DNA of 64,000 nt from Pycnopodia helianthoides (lineage: Eukaryota > Echinodermata > Asteroidea > Forcipulatida > Asteriidae), in assembly GCA_032158295.1 (NCBI GenBank), contig CM063258.1, positions 4,360,001 through 4,424,000 on the forward strand. The letters run 5' to 3'. Below are positions 23,289-34,378 of the stretch, in pieces. Position numbers and translations under genes: made by a program. Within the stretch, counting starts at the first letter, position 1, and every line of letters begins with the position of its first letter. The notes beneath the pieces were generated by a model that did not search any database, had not been told where the DNA came from, and saw only the letters and a list, made by a program, of their open reading frames with translations.

Positions 23289-23589
23289 TATAGACCTTTC
23301 TAGTGTTGGTTAACAAATCACGCTGGTTGGCATGGACGGCTGAATGTTAGCAAAACATTCAATAGTGTTAACAATTGTTGTGACAAAATTTAACATTTTC
23401 GGCAAACTTTAAATTGAAAAAAATGCATCCCATGATTGGTTGATTTGTTCCAACAAATTCAACACTATTTTTGAATATTTATGTAACATTGTTACAAACT
23501 GTGGCTATATATGTGCTTTGCATTCTCATCGTTTTCCAGCCTTGGTTGGCCAAATCTTGGGCTGTGACGTTGCTATAGAAAGGTCTATG
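23289..23589 (+). repeat. Foldback element
   Basis: The ends TATAGACCTTTCTAG and CTATAGAAAGGTCTAT are inverted, and the inner parts (GGTTGGCATGGACGG / TTGGTTGGCCAAATC) are loosely related. It has no coding content. Confidence 0.65.
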
Positions 23590-23629
23590 TTACAAGCAAT
23601 GGTCACAGGCCTGAAATTTTGTCTTTGAT

Positions 23630-23755
23630 AGGGCAAGGCCATTTTCCTTGTGCAAAGGGCACCCTCATTGGAAATCTTTAAAGTCTATGGGAAACTTTTG
23701 AAGGGGCACCAAGGCCAAGACCAGGGCAATGGCGTGTAATTCTAGGCCTGGGTCA
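23630..23755 (+). repeat. Dispersed repeat shared with 34680-34860
   Basis: Both copies share AGGGCAAGGCCATTT, AAAGTCTATGGGAAACTTTT and GAAGGGGCACCAAGGCCAAG, and both end in TAATTCTAGGCCTG. They have the same orientation. Confidence 0.75.
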
Positions 23756-26027
23756 GTAGAGAATAAGGGTGGGTAGTGTCAGATGGGTAAATGTTTTGTA
23801 CATTTTAGTTTTAACTAGCATTTAAATTATGCATTTTAACCTTCACAGGTACTTGTCCAACACTTTGATGTAATTGTTATTCAACAAGTCTAAACTCAGA
23901 AATGTAACACATATGATGAAACTACTAGGATTGTACTTTCTCTATGGATTGTATTTGTATATAATAGCTAGGTGTACTGTTATTTTTTTGCTGAAATTTC
24001 CATTTGTATTTACTATAAGTGAATGACAATCGCATATTTATGTTAAATGTTTTCATTAGGTTCGTATATATGTAAAAGTCTTCAGGCCTTTGAACCTTCT
24101 CTTCCCTTGGCCGCCCCCAAATTGTTTTATGTCTTCAGTGTTCTCTCTGTTAGAATGATTTCCTACCCAATGCAATGTTCTCCAAATAATTATTTAGATG
24201 TCAACAAGTGGTCCATATATATATATTTTTTTTTAAGGCTCACTCAAGAGATAAACAAAAAATCTCTGCGCCGCATAGTCTTAAGTCTGTTGAGTGTAAA
24301 GTAAATCAAAGTCTGCAAAAGTTAATTAGATTTGCTTACGTGCAAATTGTAGACTTGCCCGAGCAGACTTGCTCGGGCTAGTTTTACTTTACACTCAACA
24401 CCACCATAAATTTGTCTAAATTATTCAGGAACACTTTCCAGTCTAAACATGTATTTAAAAACTATTGTTGTAGACAAAAAATCAAGGTTAAGGAGCATTT
24501 TATGGCCAATTAGTGCCCTAACAAAAGATATTTGTAATATCTTGACTGCAGTTGTATATATCTTATTGTGTGATAGTCTAACATAACATTTTTAGAATAT
24601 TTTTAAAATAAAACAGCTGAACATCTTCAGAATTGACCTGTACTCGTTTTACAAAAAAACTACAACAATGAATAAAATAAACTTTGTCGTTTGGAGTCAA
24701 ATTCATACCCGACATCTGCCGTTATAAACGTGTTACCTTGTGCAGCAAACTTGTGTGATTTCAATCAAAACTTTCACGTTGTTCTTTGGAAGGCCAGAAG
24801 GGTTACTGCCGGTCCTCTTTAGAGGGTGGGTTACAATTCCATGTGTGCTCTGTGTTTGTGCTGGTGGTATTGTCAATTTGTCCTGAGAGAGATTGGAAGC
24901 TTCATCCCTCTTAATTTGTTATAGCTGGCAGTGCTTTTCTCTGGAACCCTTTCAGATTGGTTGCAGTATAGAGCAAGTTGTTTGCAGTGACCGCAGCCAC
25001 TGGTAGCCTGTTCCAAATCCGAACGGCTCTTTGGAAAGACCACTATCTATCGGCCTAAATTTTCTTCTAGTGCAACATTTGCGAATACTGTTAAGTTACA
25101 AATGCAATTTCAAAAGTTGTACTTACTTCTAATGTGTACAGTGTAAACTGGTTAAGTCCTGCAGCTTTCACTGAAGAGATTTTGCGCAAAAACTAGCTCA
25201 CTTTGTCGATGAGCAGACGACCGACCGTGGCTTTCTTCTAGTCTATCCACAATCTTGTTAATTATGGACTGGTACCCGTACCCTTCACTTACAAAGTAAA
25301 TTGTATTGAGTCTGGAAGCCAGTCACTGTGGCAGTAAAACCTCAAAATAAATACTGACTCTCCCCTTTCCACATCTCGAATATCTCTTAGTCTTATTAGT
25401 ATCCAGTTCGGTCAAGCAACACGGTCATGCAATTTATATTAAAAAATCGTTTCTTAAGGTGTAATAAAGAAGGAAAGATGCAAACTAGTCCGGCATGTCC
25501 CTGAATATTGTGGGTGTGACCAATCGGTTAGTAACAGAATAGAGCAAGGTCCTTGCTCTATGCATGGAGGTAGAATTAGACTAACAGTATATGAAGGAAG
25601 AGAAGGGGAGGGGCAATTTCCTGTCAAACTTTACACCTATGCATAACTGAATATTTAGTTCTATAATATTTTGACCACTTTTAAGCGTGACTGAAAAAAA
25701 AAACCCGCATTGCAAAGCATTGAAAACCATGTAAACCTTTTAAACCACTTCCAGTCAATTGAATTCTTTTCATAATGTTACGTAACTGTCTTCCCAACAA
25801 CTTGACGAAGTCATGACGATGAGGATTCGTCCTTCGCGATTCATCGATCTTAATCAATAACCAGTACTAAGAACCACCAAAGAAAAATCGATTCCTTTTT
25901 CTTTTGCGGATTAGCATCGGCCTACAACTCATTGCGTACCTTAAAAATAGGTACAAGTGTGTTATGAGTTAGTCTAGTAGAGTCAAGTCCCAACAGTTAG
26001 CTCGTCGAAGTAACTTCAGAAGTCAAG

Positions 26028-27514
26028 ATGCACTCTGCTCTCTTCTTGGTTGTGTTCGGGGCCATTCTGGCTATTTCTTGTGCCGCGGATTCAAGAAAGA
26101 TCAGGGTAACTATATAATACATCATTTTGTTATAGGCCTCCAGTAAACTCTCCTCCTCATAAAGACAAATTGTTCTAGCAGAACAAAAGAAAAGGACAGT
26201 GAGCTATCGATAACATTTTTCAAGACACTAGCTTTTGTGTCAAGAAGTTCAGCAAGTGTTACTAGTTTAAGTTTGATAGTTCAAAGCAATGGCTGAACAT
26301 CACTATGTTATAGAAAAAATATAAACAATCATGTTTTTTTGCGTGGTTTAATTATTAGCATCAACCTTTTATAAAATCATCTCTCAACAAAACATTGCTC
26401 GGAAATAGGACTGCAATGAAAGTCTTTGTACCGGTACCTAAAAGTTGTCCAAGAATTGCATCATTGAAATCCCGCTTTTGCTACCACATTTTTAATGCAA
26501 TTTATTTCTTGCATCGGGTATAAAGAATTTAATTTGGTTTTACCCTTACACCGAGTTGTATTAATTAAAGGCACGGTACACGTTTGGTAATTGGAGCCTA
26601 CTGATTGTGTTAATCCTATATAAATGTAGGTACATACAATAAAACTAACATGGTGAAAATTTCACTTCAAAAGGTGGTCGCGTTTTTGAGAAATCACCGA
26701 AAACCGGAGCGAATATTTCCACGCAGGAAGAATATTCCCCATAGGAATACACAGTCTGAGAAGCATTTCTGCTTCTCAGATTCAAATTTTGTGGAACAAA
26801 AGGTGATATATTTTCCACAACCGTAGTACTTCGAAGTTAAAAGTTTCTCAAAATTCATTGTACTTCCCAAGACTGCTGTACTCCTACCAAGTAAGTTTTT
26901 ATTGCCATTAATTTTCAGAGTCATTACCAAACGTGTACTGTGCCTTTAAGCACTGTATACTCAGTACCTGTGGATTTTTTTTTTTCACAGAGCTCAGGAA
27001 AGTACTGAGTATCACATTGGTGTAAGGGTAAAACCAAAATAAATACCACATTTTTTTCTCCCCCACCCCTCATCTTGCTCAGGCTGTCCAAGATGACAAA
27101 ATCAACCCTCACATGATCGTCATGAAGAAGCGGCTGATGCACGATGTGGCAATGATCAAGGGCTCCCGTGCACCTGAAGACGTCAAAAGCTCCCAGCTGA
27201 AGAAGCTCAAAGCTTCTTTCAAAACAGCCGCACAGTCCGCAAGAATCAGCTCGGTCGTGGCAGAGAAACGCAAGGTGGACAAGAATCATATTGAGCAGTA
27301 CGGTAAAGACGTGGAAGAAGGAGGTCAAGATTTGATAGAGCTGATGGCCAATCAGCATACAAAGAAGAGGGCGATGATGCCACAGGGAAATGACGGAGCT
27401 TTACTGCTTCGTCTCTCTGAGGGATCCGTTTCCAAGCCAGAGGTCCAGAAGAGAAAACGTCGCTTCGCCTCGGCCAAGAAGATGCCCCTGTCCATTGCTC
27501 GTCACATGCCGTAA
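26028..27514 (+). CDS. Unrecognised secreted protein, putative peptide precursor
   Basis: Two exons, 26028-26105 and 27083-27514 (stop TAA), join in phase 0 with good GT and TTGCTCAG signals and give 170 residues. Residues 1-19 form a clear signal peptide (MHSALFLVVFGAILAISCA). The only cysteine is in the signal, so the mature chain has no disulphides. Basic clusters KKR, EKRK, TKKR and QKRKRR split the rest into four or five segments, as in prohormones cut by furin-type convertases. One segment (RLMHDVAMIKGSRAPEDVKS onward) is about 45 residues and could be helical. No amidation glycine precedes a cleavage site, and I recognise no known neuropeptide. The short signal-peptide exon followed by one large exon is common in peptide-precursor genes. 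An antimicrobial or structural role is equally open. Confidence 0.65.
26565..26949 (+). repeat. TTAA-bounded MITE, family B copy
   Basis: It starts TTAAAGGCACGGTACACGTT and ends ACGTGTACTGTGCCTTTAA, so the terminal inverted repeats are nearly perfect. It lies inside the single intron of the secreted-protein gene and is followed immediately by a short piece of SINE-like sequence (CACTGTATACTCAGTACCTG). Confidence 0.88.
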
Positions 27515-27997
27515 AAATGCAACCAAATCATCGGAAGTGAAAACCGTTTCAGTAACACACTCTGGACACCTCATAGATTTCTAATTTATTGCGTCACATT
27601 ATTTTTACACCACGTTTGGCCTTGTTGACAAACCTGAAAATGCAAAGTTGCGTTTTCATGCTGTAGAGTAGAGACAAGTTGGTTTTATTACAGCTTGCAT
27701 GTTTTACTTACTTTTCGTTAAAACTAGTAAGATTGGCTCGAGTTGGCAACGAGAGGCAACTCTGATGGTAGACACTGCGGTTCAGTTTACTTTCATAAAC
27801 ATTCTATTTCCCACTGTGAACAAAAGTGTAGAACAGAACAACCCAGTTATTTCGATCTGTGATAAATATCACGCGTTCAAATTTCACCAACTTGTTTGAT
27901 TTCTTCAAAGTTATTATTCAGAGTCTGTGTGCATACAGTTGTAGTGTGATATATACTTTTGTAATCACCAGTTCAGTTTTCAGTTGGAGCAAGATAG

Positions 27998-28003
27998 AAT
28001 AAA
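27998..28003 (+). terminator. Candidate polyadenylation signal of the secreted-protein gene
   Basis: AATAAA stands about 480 bp after the stop codon at 27512-27514. No nearer canonical hexamer was noticed. Confidence 0.4.
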
Positions 28004-28569
28004 TATCAGATATATGAAATTGAGTCCGGAATAACTTAGTTTTGTTTGTTTTATTTCTGTTCATAATAGGCCCAACTCGAAACGAGGGTGTTTGAAATCT
28101 GAGGTTCCCACTTTTTTGCGACAAATTGTCTTTGAAAATGATTATAGTAATAACATGTTTTAAAATTGATCCTCAATTGATTCATGTTATCACGGTCTTC
28201 AAGAAATGCTTTTGGTTTGCACGTCATGACGCGTCACCACAAAAGCTATCGTAAATTCAGCAGTTATATACACTGTCGCCAATCGATACGTTTTACATGT
28301 ATATGCAAAATCGATTTGGTTGAGGGCAGCAAACAATAATAACAAAGCCACCATGGTTTCCTGTGAGAGAGTTCTCAGGGCAAGTTGTATATTATAGCCT
28401 ACAATTACAGTTCAAAGAAAGTTCTTCTACACAGGTTTTGTCGCTAGTTATAATTTCTTTGTTCCATTTTTTTGCTGGGAATGTTTTTTTTACTTCGCAA
28501 CTCATGGCAGAAACCAGGAATTTGGTGAAAATTTCTGCATCTGCTTCAAAGTGCCTCTCAGTGTACGAC

Positions 28570-28662
28570 TTCATCCATGGATGATCCTCTCAGTGTACGA
28601 CTTCATCCATGGATGATCATCCGTGGATTATCATCCATGGATATTCATCCATGGATTATCAT
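28570..28662 (+). repeat. Short palindromic repeat cluster (ATCCATGGAT)
   Basis: TCATCCATGGATGATC and near variants (TTCATCCATGGATTATC) recur five times in about 90 bp, preceded by a direct duplication of CTCAGTGTACGACTTCATCC. The unit is itself palindromic. Confidence 0.8.
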
Positions 28663-29920
28663 CGAGAACAAATTAGATCACCTGCATTTTTACTTTGAGA
28701 TTATTGAAAATGTTCAACACGAAAATTTGTCCTTTAAGTTAGCACACTCTTCTGAAAAACCTGGATCCGCCCCTATTGTTAAATAAATTATTCAACAGAA
28801 TTCCAAATAGGGAGTTTCTGCTGGGATCGAAACGTCAGGCCACTAACCATTTGTTGCATTTATACCATAGGTCCTTTTGGTCGGTAAGCAGTTTGCAACA
28901 GCTAATTCTATTTTCTCATTAGAATTCAAAATACTGTGATTTGGTCAAAGGAAAAGTAGACCGTTGAGTTACAGGACCAAATAGGAACCATGCAGAAACA
29001 GTTAACTGATGTACAAAATACTTTTTTATTGTCAACTTGCCCTCCTTTCTCTAGGGTTAATCTTCATAAAATGACAAATAAATAAAAAAAGAACATAACA
29101 ATTTGCATACACGGATTAAATTTTTAAAAAGAACTTGTCAAGACACCTAACACAAATATATTGGAATCAGCAATTTTCCTGTAGTAAATTAACACCCTCA
29201 ATTAAACACCTCCACTACATAAACGAGACCTATCTAGAAGGCCTCCTCTTTACAACATTGACCCCCTTCCAATTTCTTCAGAGAGGCTGGACTTGTATAT
29301 TTAGACCCTAGAGACAGTTATTCAAAGTCATTTAAATTTAGATAATTTCCATCGTTTCTAACGTACCACTGCAGATGTGGATATAGGAGAACCCTTACTG
29401 GAGTTAACAAATACGATAAGTGCTACCTCGACCCTATTCCAAAAAACAAGATTATTCACTGATACCAGTACTGATTAAAATTCATCCAAAGACAAGCAGA
29501 TTTACTCTATGTTTTAAGTATAAAAACTTAACGTTGTATTACGCTGAGAATATGTTTCTGTGCTTTCACTTTTTTCTTTGTCTTTAATTGTGTTGTTCTG
29601 AAGTGAAAACTGAATTAAGAGAGCTGCCTGTTTTATTTTTATATACAGGAAAATCACAGAGAAGTGTATAAAAATGGCGCCACTAGGCCATGTTATTCTT
29701 GTCACCTGTAGGACCCCTGGGCAAATTTTACTGGCAACTTGGAGGCACCCAACTTCACTGCATGTAAAGGAACATTTGGGTAGCTCAAAATCCGTTATTC
29801 TGACAGTGTCTATCTAAGATTAACATGACAGGCTTTTTAGATATGGTAGACTAAATAAGAGTGCACTGTTTGGTTCGAGTGTATACAGACAAATTTACGC
29901 AAACCTAATAGTGTCCACCA

Positions 29921-30474
29921 GGGCCCAATTTCATAGAGCTGCTTAACCCTTTAGTGCCTGACGTACACATATGTGTACACTTTAATTTTGTTCTCATAGC
30001 CTTCATACTTTTTCTGATTTTTTTTTAAATTGTGGCATTTACTACGATTGCCTGTTGGCTACATTGCAACCAAAAATGACAATAGAACACTCGAGGGCGC
30101 TATACAAGCATCACCAATATAAATGCCTTCTTTGGGTGAGTTCTCTTCTGAATTTCCTATGTTTAAATGCCTGATGTACACATGTGTTGAGGTTGTGTAA
30201 AAACTAATTGAATATGCAAATTAAGATTTTTTATTTTTTTTTGCACTTAGTAAGCTAAACAACACAAGTACTTCCAGTGGTGTTCATATAAGTAGGCAGG
30301 AAGTACCTTCAGGCACTAAAGGGTTAAGAACAAAAAGTAGCTAAGAACAGCAACACTATGCTCACCAGATTAAGGTTACCAGCCAAAATGCCATGTAACA
30401 CGTACTATTTTTGACTGGTATCCTGAAAACTGTAAGCAAATTGTTCTGCTTGAGCAGCTCTATGAAATTGGGCC
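29921..30474 (+). repeat. Palindromic interspersed repeat split by an insertion
   Basis: It begins GGGCCCAATTTCATAGAGCT and ends AGCTCTATGAAATTGGGCC. This family recurs across the window (30535-30730, 43314-43556, 49836-49968, and degenerate copies near 1010, 8945, 47835, 52395 and 54495). Here it is interrupted at its TTAA by the element at 29943-30327. Confidence 0.85.
29943..30327 (+). mobile_element. TTAA-bounded MITE, family F, nested insertion
   Basis: It starts TTAACCCTTTAGTGCCTGAC and ends AGGCACTAAAGGGTTAA, with the palindrome GTACACATATGTGTAC inside. Removing it with one TTAA restores the host repeat AGAGCTGCTTAAGAACAAAA, which matches other host copies (GAGCTGCTTAAGCA). This shows insertion at TTAA with target duplication. 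Confidence 0.88.
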
Positions 30475-30534
30475 TATATCTCAAAATGGCTTACTAAAAG
30501 GTAAACGTGTTTCTTCTTGGAGATTGCCTAGAGC

Positions 30535-30730
30535 TGGGCCCAACTTCATAGAGCTGCTTAAGCAGAAAATATTGCTTAACAATTTCCCACTTAGCAGAAA
30601 TTAGCAGGATACCAGTCACAAATTGTACATGTGATATGGTAGTTTGGCAGGTAACCTTATTGTGGTTAGTGTAATTTCATTGTGCTAAGCTAATTTTTTT
30701 TTGCTTAAGCAGCTCTATGAAATTGGGGCC
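30535..30730 (+). repeat. Palindromic interspersed repeat, uninterrupted copy
   Basis: It begins TGGGCCCAACTTCATAGAGC and ends GCAGCTCTATGAAATTGGGG, with inverted CTTAGC/GCTAAG motifs and the ACCAGTCACAAATTGTACAT block inside. It is the clean comparison for 29921-30474. Confidence 0.8.
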
Positions 30731-33625
30731 TGTTTGCCTGTAAAACTGACTGGTGTGATATGAATGACCCCATTCACCGATGTGTGATTAATTTATACAT
30801 GATAAAACTTCCCCCTGACAAGTCATTGTGCAGTATATGTACGTTACTCATTTTGCTTATGCAGTGAATATCACATTAGGTTTACATTCCAATGAAGAAT
30901 AACCCAAACTTAACATGGCAACGTGTTTTGAAAAAAGTTCATTGTCATATTTAACAAATTATTTAATAACAAAATATAAATACTACCTTTTAAAGTGTCG
31001 GACAACATCGTAGTGTGTTTACATGTCCAAAAATACTAAAAATAAATTCATAATGCTTTGAATAACAACTACTGACCATCAGGCCACACTATTTGCCCCG
31101 GGTTTAAAACATGGCCAGATTGGCCAGAATCTTTGTCTAGTTCCCTTGTTCACTGTTAACAAAATAGCACTGATACATGGAAAGGACCAGATTAATCCCA
31201 TAATCCTGAGTTTCAGGGTATCTTAGGACAAAGATTTAACAACGTCAGCAAAGCCCAAACAACAGTATCAACTGCAGGAAAAACTGGACAACGTTTTTAA
31301 CACTATACAATGCAAAATGACAAAAGGCCAATCAAAAGTTGAAAAGACCTTCAAGATTTGATGATTTTTCAAAGAGGATTCAAGTATTGACTTCCCTGAA
31401 TTAGGCCACATGCTCAACTGCAAAAGAGCACAAGTATGTCTTTCTGTTGATGAACAAATAACAACATTTTTGAAGACGAGCTTTCTCCTGAAGACGATCA
31501 GGGAATAATAATCACAATGTTGAGATGAGTCACAATCTATTCTTTTGAGAACCACAACTCATAAAAGAGGTTGGTGTAAATGGTGTTACTGCAGACCTTA
31601 CCGGAATTTTTTTTTTCTCATAAAGTGCTCTTTAGAAGTTTAATTGATAAACTTCATACCCCAAGATTACTCTGAAAAAGCACCCATTTACAGTCAGAGT
31701 ATAGTCTAATCCAGGCTTGATGACCTTTGAACTCCACTCCAAAGTAAGTAACACCTGCTTTTCTTTGAAAAATAATTGTTTTAAATTTTTATAAACACTT
31801 TAAAAAAAACACACAAATTCTATACTGGTTCCCCAAAACTGGACGTTATGAGACACCAAGTACAAAGTGCTTGATGGAATATAGGAAGAAAAAACACCCC
31901 AAAAACAGTATTTAAAAAAGAAATAATTAAAACTTTTAAATTTGATTTGTCACCCACACTCTCACTCTCGTCAATGTTGTTGTCTGTATTTATTTATTTT
32001 TTTAAATAGGTTTATTTGTGTTTCTACTTGTATAAGTATAAGGAATTTAACACTCTTCTCTAAAAGGAAGAGGTATTAACTATCACCATTAGCACAACAT
32101 CTGCTCACATTTAGCAAAGTAATATTTGCCGCTCATCTTTATAAAAACATTTGCAGTTCCGATACAATTTGTTGTGACAAACGATCTACACTAACAGGCC
32201 AACTACTCTGCAAAGATCAATCCTTCACAAAAAAAACCCCCAAGATAATAAAAGTAAGAGAAGAAAGGTAAACTACATCTACATCCTACAGTTTTGGTCA
32301 CATGGTCATGGTCACATGCACAATGATAAGAGACGTACTATAAGCAACGATTCACGGTGTCGTTGTTCGTGTCAGTGGAGGGCACCTAATATTTTATCAC
32401 ATCTGATAATGAATTATGTAATTTATCAAAGTTTTTTTATTTATATTTATACACATATTGCCTGTCTAAAACAACATTTTCCACACTGACGAAAAAGAAC
32501 AAAATAAAAATTAAAAACCCAATACGTGGCTGATTTGAACTGTATCATTACATCATAGTCTACCAACATCCATTATCATATAAATTATGCAAATGCCTTA
32601 CTCTTCAACCTGCACTATATACAAATATAGCAGATATTTTTTTAAAGTTTTTTTTTGTCTGTTTAGTAATGTCAGAGTAAATACACGTCAGTGTTGATGA
32701 TATTGTGTCATAGACGTCGAAACTTGTTACAGCACTTTAAAATGCATAGAAAAACTGTATGCGATCCCTCCATATATAAAACACCTGCTGGAGAGGATAC
32801 TTGTGCTTGAGAGAATTATTTGCCAAGTCTGAGTGAGCAGGGAACCAGCCACACACAATTTGCACTTCAAGGCATTTTGACTGGTACCCTATTTCTGGTA
32901 AGCACGTTTTTTTCTGTGCTCAGCAAACTTTGTGACTCCAGAAGGTGACAGGTAGAGACTTTCAGTATCTACATCAGCAAGAGATCTCTAATGTTTATAC
33001 CTAACACTTAGAATTACAAATATGGATAAAATATGCTGATGCTTAAGAAAGTCGCATGCTCTAGTACCTTTATGTGTTTGAATTTGAACTTTATAAGGCC
33101 ATCACAAGAAAAAATGCATTGTGATCCATTTTAGTTGAGCAGGACACAATTGAGCTATTATCGATGCAAAATTACCCAAGAAATCAGGAATCTCAGAGAA
33201 CTACCGAAGAGTTTCTAAATAATACTTTGAGGTGTGAACTTTTTGATGTACATTTTTTGTCCGATGGACAATTAAGAAATCCTCAAGCTTTCAGAGACTG
33301 TGACAAGATGGTTTAAAACAAAAAAATCCCTTGTACAATCAGTAAAACATAAAGGCATATCAACAGTTTTGTTGCTTTAAGGTCGCTAGAAAACATAACA
33401 TAGACCATTTTCAATGATTATGCCGCCACCTACTGCTGCCCGGCCAGCCCCCATTTTGGAAGTTAAACTCCTGTGATTGCAGTGTCTGCATGTATTATTT
33501 GGAAACACAAAAGCACACCAGATGCAATTTACTACAAAGGAGATGCGTGTCTTCAGCAGAGGCTTGTGTAATCATTGCGATTACGATATCCTTGGACAGC
33601 AAATCATTAGGCAAAATAAAATTTA

Positions 33626-33930
33626 AAACAAGTTTAGCATCCTGCCTTTTTGAAAAAGAAGAGGCAGGCGCTTTTTTTAAATTTTTTTTAAATGGCTGCC
33701 CGACACATTTTTTCAAGACAACTGGCCGGGCTATTTTTAAAGGTGGTTGCCAGCTTTTTTCTGTGTGTTTTTTCAATGTGCTTTTTCTATGTATAGTCAA
33801 AAGTACAATGTTTTTGTATTTTAGAATCAATTTTTGTTGTCAGAGATTGTAAAAAATTGATCCTTAAAAAAAAAGAAAAAAAAGGAGGCGGCCTCTAAAA
33901 AGGAAGCGGGCGGGGACGCTAAATATGTTT
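33626..33930 (+). repeat. Dispersed T-rich repeat, copy 2 of 2
   Basis: It matches 6505-6825: TAGCATCCTGCCTTTTTGAA, the GACACATTTTTTCAAGACAA core, and the end GCGGGCGGGGACGCTAAATA. Both copies have the same orientation. Confidence 0.75.
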
Positions 33931-34049
33931 TAAAAATTATTTGGCCTTATCATCACTTGTCGTCCCCGAAGGAAGTTTTACTCAAATGAAAAAAAAGTGA
34001 CCTTTCAGAAGTTTAAACATGAAGGAAGCATAGACATGCATTCATTGGG

Positions 34050-34378
34050 TCTATTGACCCCTTGTACAATGCACAGCACATTTATACGTGCCTATCCTGT
34101 CCGCTATCTTTGGGAGTCAAAATGTCCGCAAAGAAAAATGGTGGAAGTGGTAGACGCGTATTGTGCAGAGGTGCATTCTGCAGGTGCGTTCTGCAGAGGT
34201 GCGTTCTGCAGAGGTGCGTTCTGCAGAGGTGCGTTCTGCAGAGGTGCGTTCTGCAGAGGTGCATTCTGCAGAGGTGCGTTCTGCAGAGGTGCGTTCTGCA
34301 GAGGTGCATTCTGCAGAGGTGCGTTCTGCAGAGGTGCATTCTGCGGAAATGCATTCTGCATTGTGCAAGGGGTCAATA
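34050..34378 (+). repeat. Foldback element containing a 15-bp minisatellite
   Basis: The left end TTGACCCCTTGTACAATGCA is inverted at the right end (TGCATTGTGCAAGGGGTCAA). Between them, at about 34162-34350, lie roughly twelve tandem copies of GTGCGTTCTGCAGAG, some with A for G. All six frames are open through the repeat because the unit is a multiple of three, so the Cys- or Ala-rich frames there are artefacts. The element is related to 3905-4045, which has about one unit. Confidence 0.88.

Larger units (their letters stand above)
21578..26027. other. Region between the kinase stop and the secreted-protein gene
   Basis: No coding exon was recognised. The left part probably includes the kinase 3' UTR. 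It holds a SINE (21840-22055), a repeat shared with 35430-35545 (GCAGTGGCTATGGCTGGA, at 22600), a foldback element (23289-23589), a repeat shared with 34680-34860 (23630-23755), and a hairpin GCCCGAGCA / TGCTCGGGC near 24357-24380. The last 90 bp should hold the promoter of the next gene, with a TATA-like TTAAAAATA at 25941. Confidence 0.6.

Noticed and set aside
27113..27130. Resemblance of the RLMHDVAMIKG segment to the start of parathyroid-hormone-type peptides.
   Set aside because: Only the LMHD-like residues agree. The rest does not align by eye, so no homology is claimed.
26924..27358. Minus-strand frame of 144 residues over the secreted-protein exon.
   Set aside because: It is antisense to the exon whose + frame has a signal peptide exon, proper phase and splice sites. 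No domain was recognised in the antisense frame.
34162..34350. Regular short repeats suggesting a CRISPR array.
   Set aside because: The units are directly abutting with no unique spacers, and the genome is eukaryotic.
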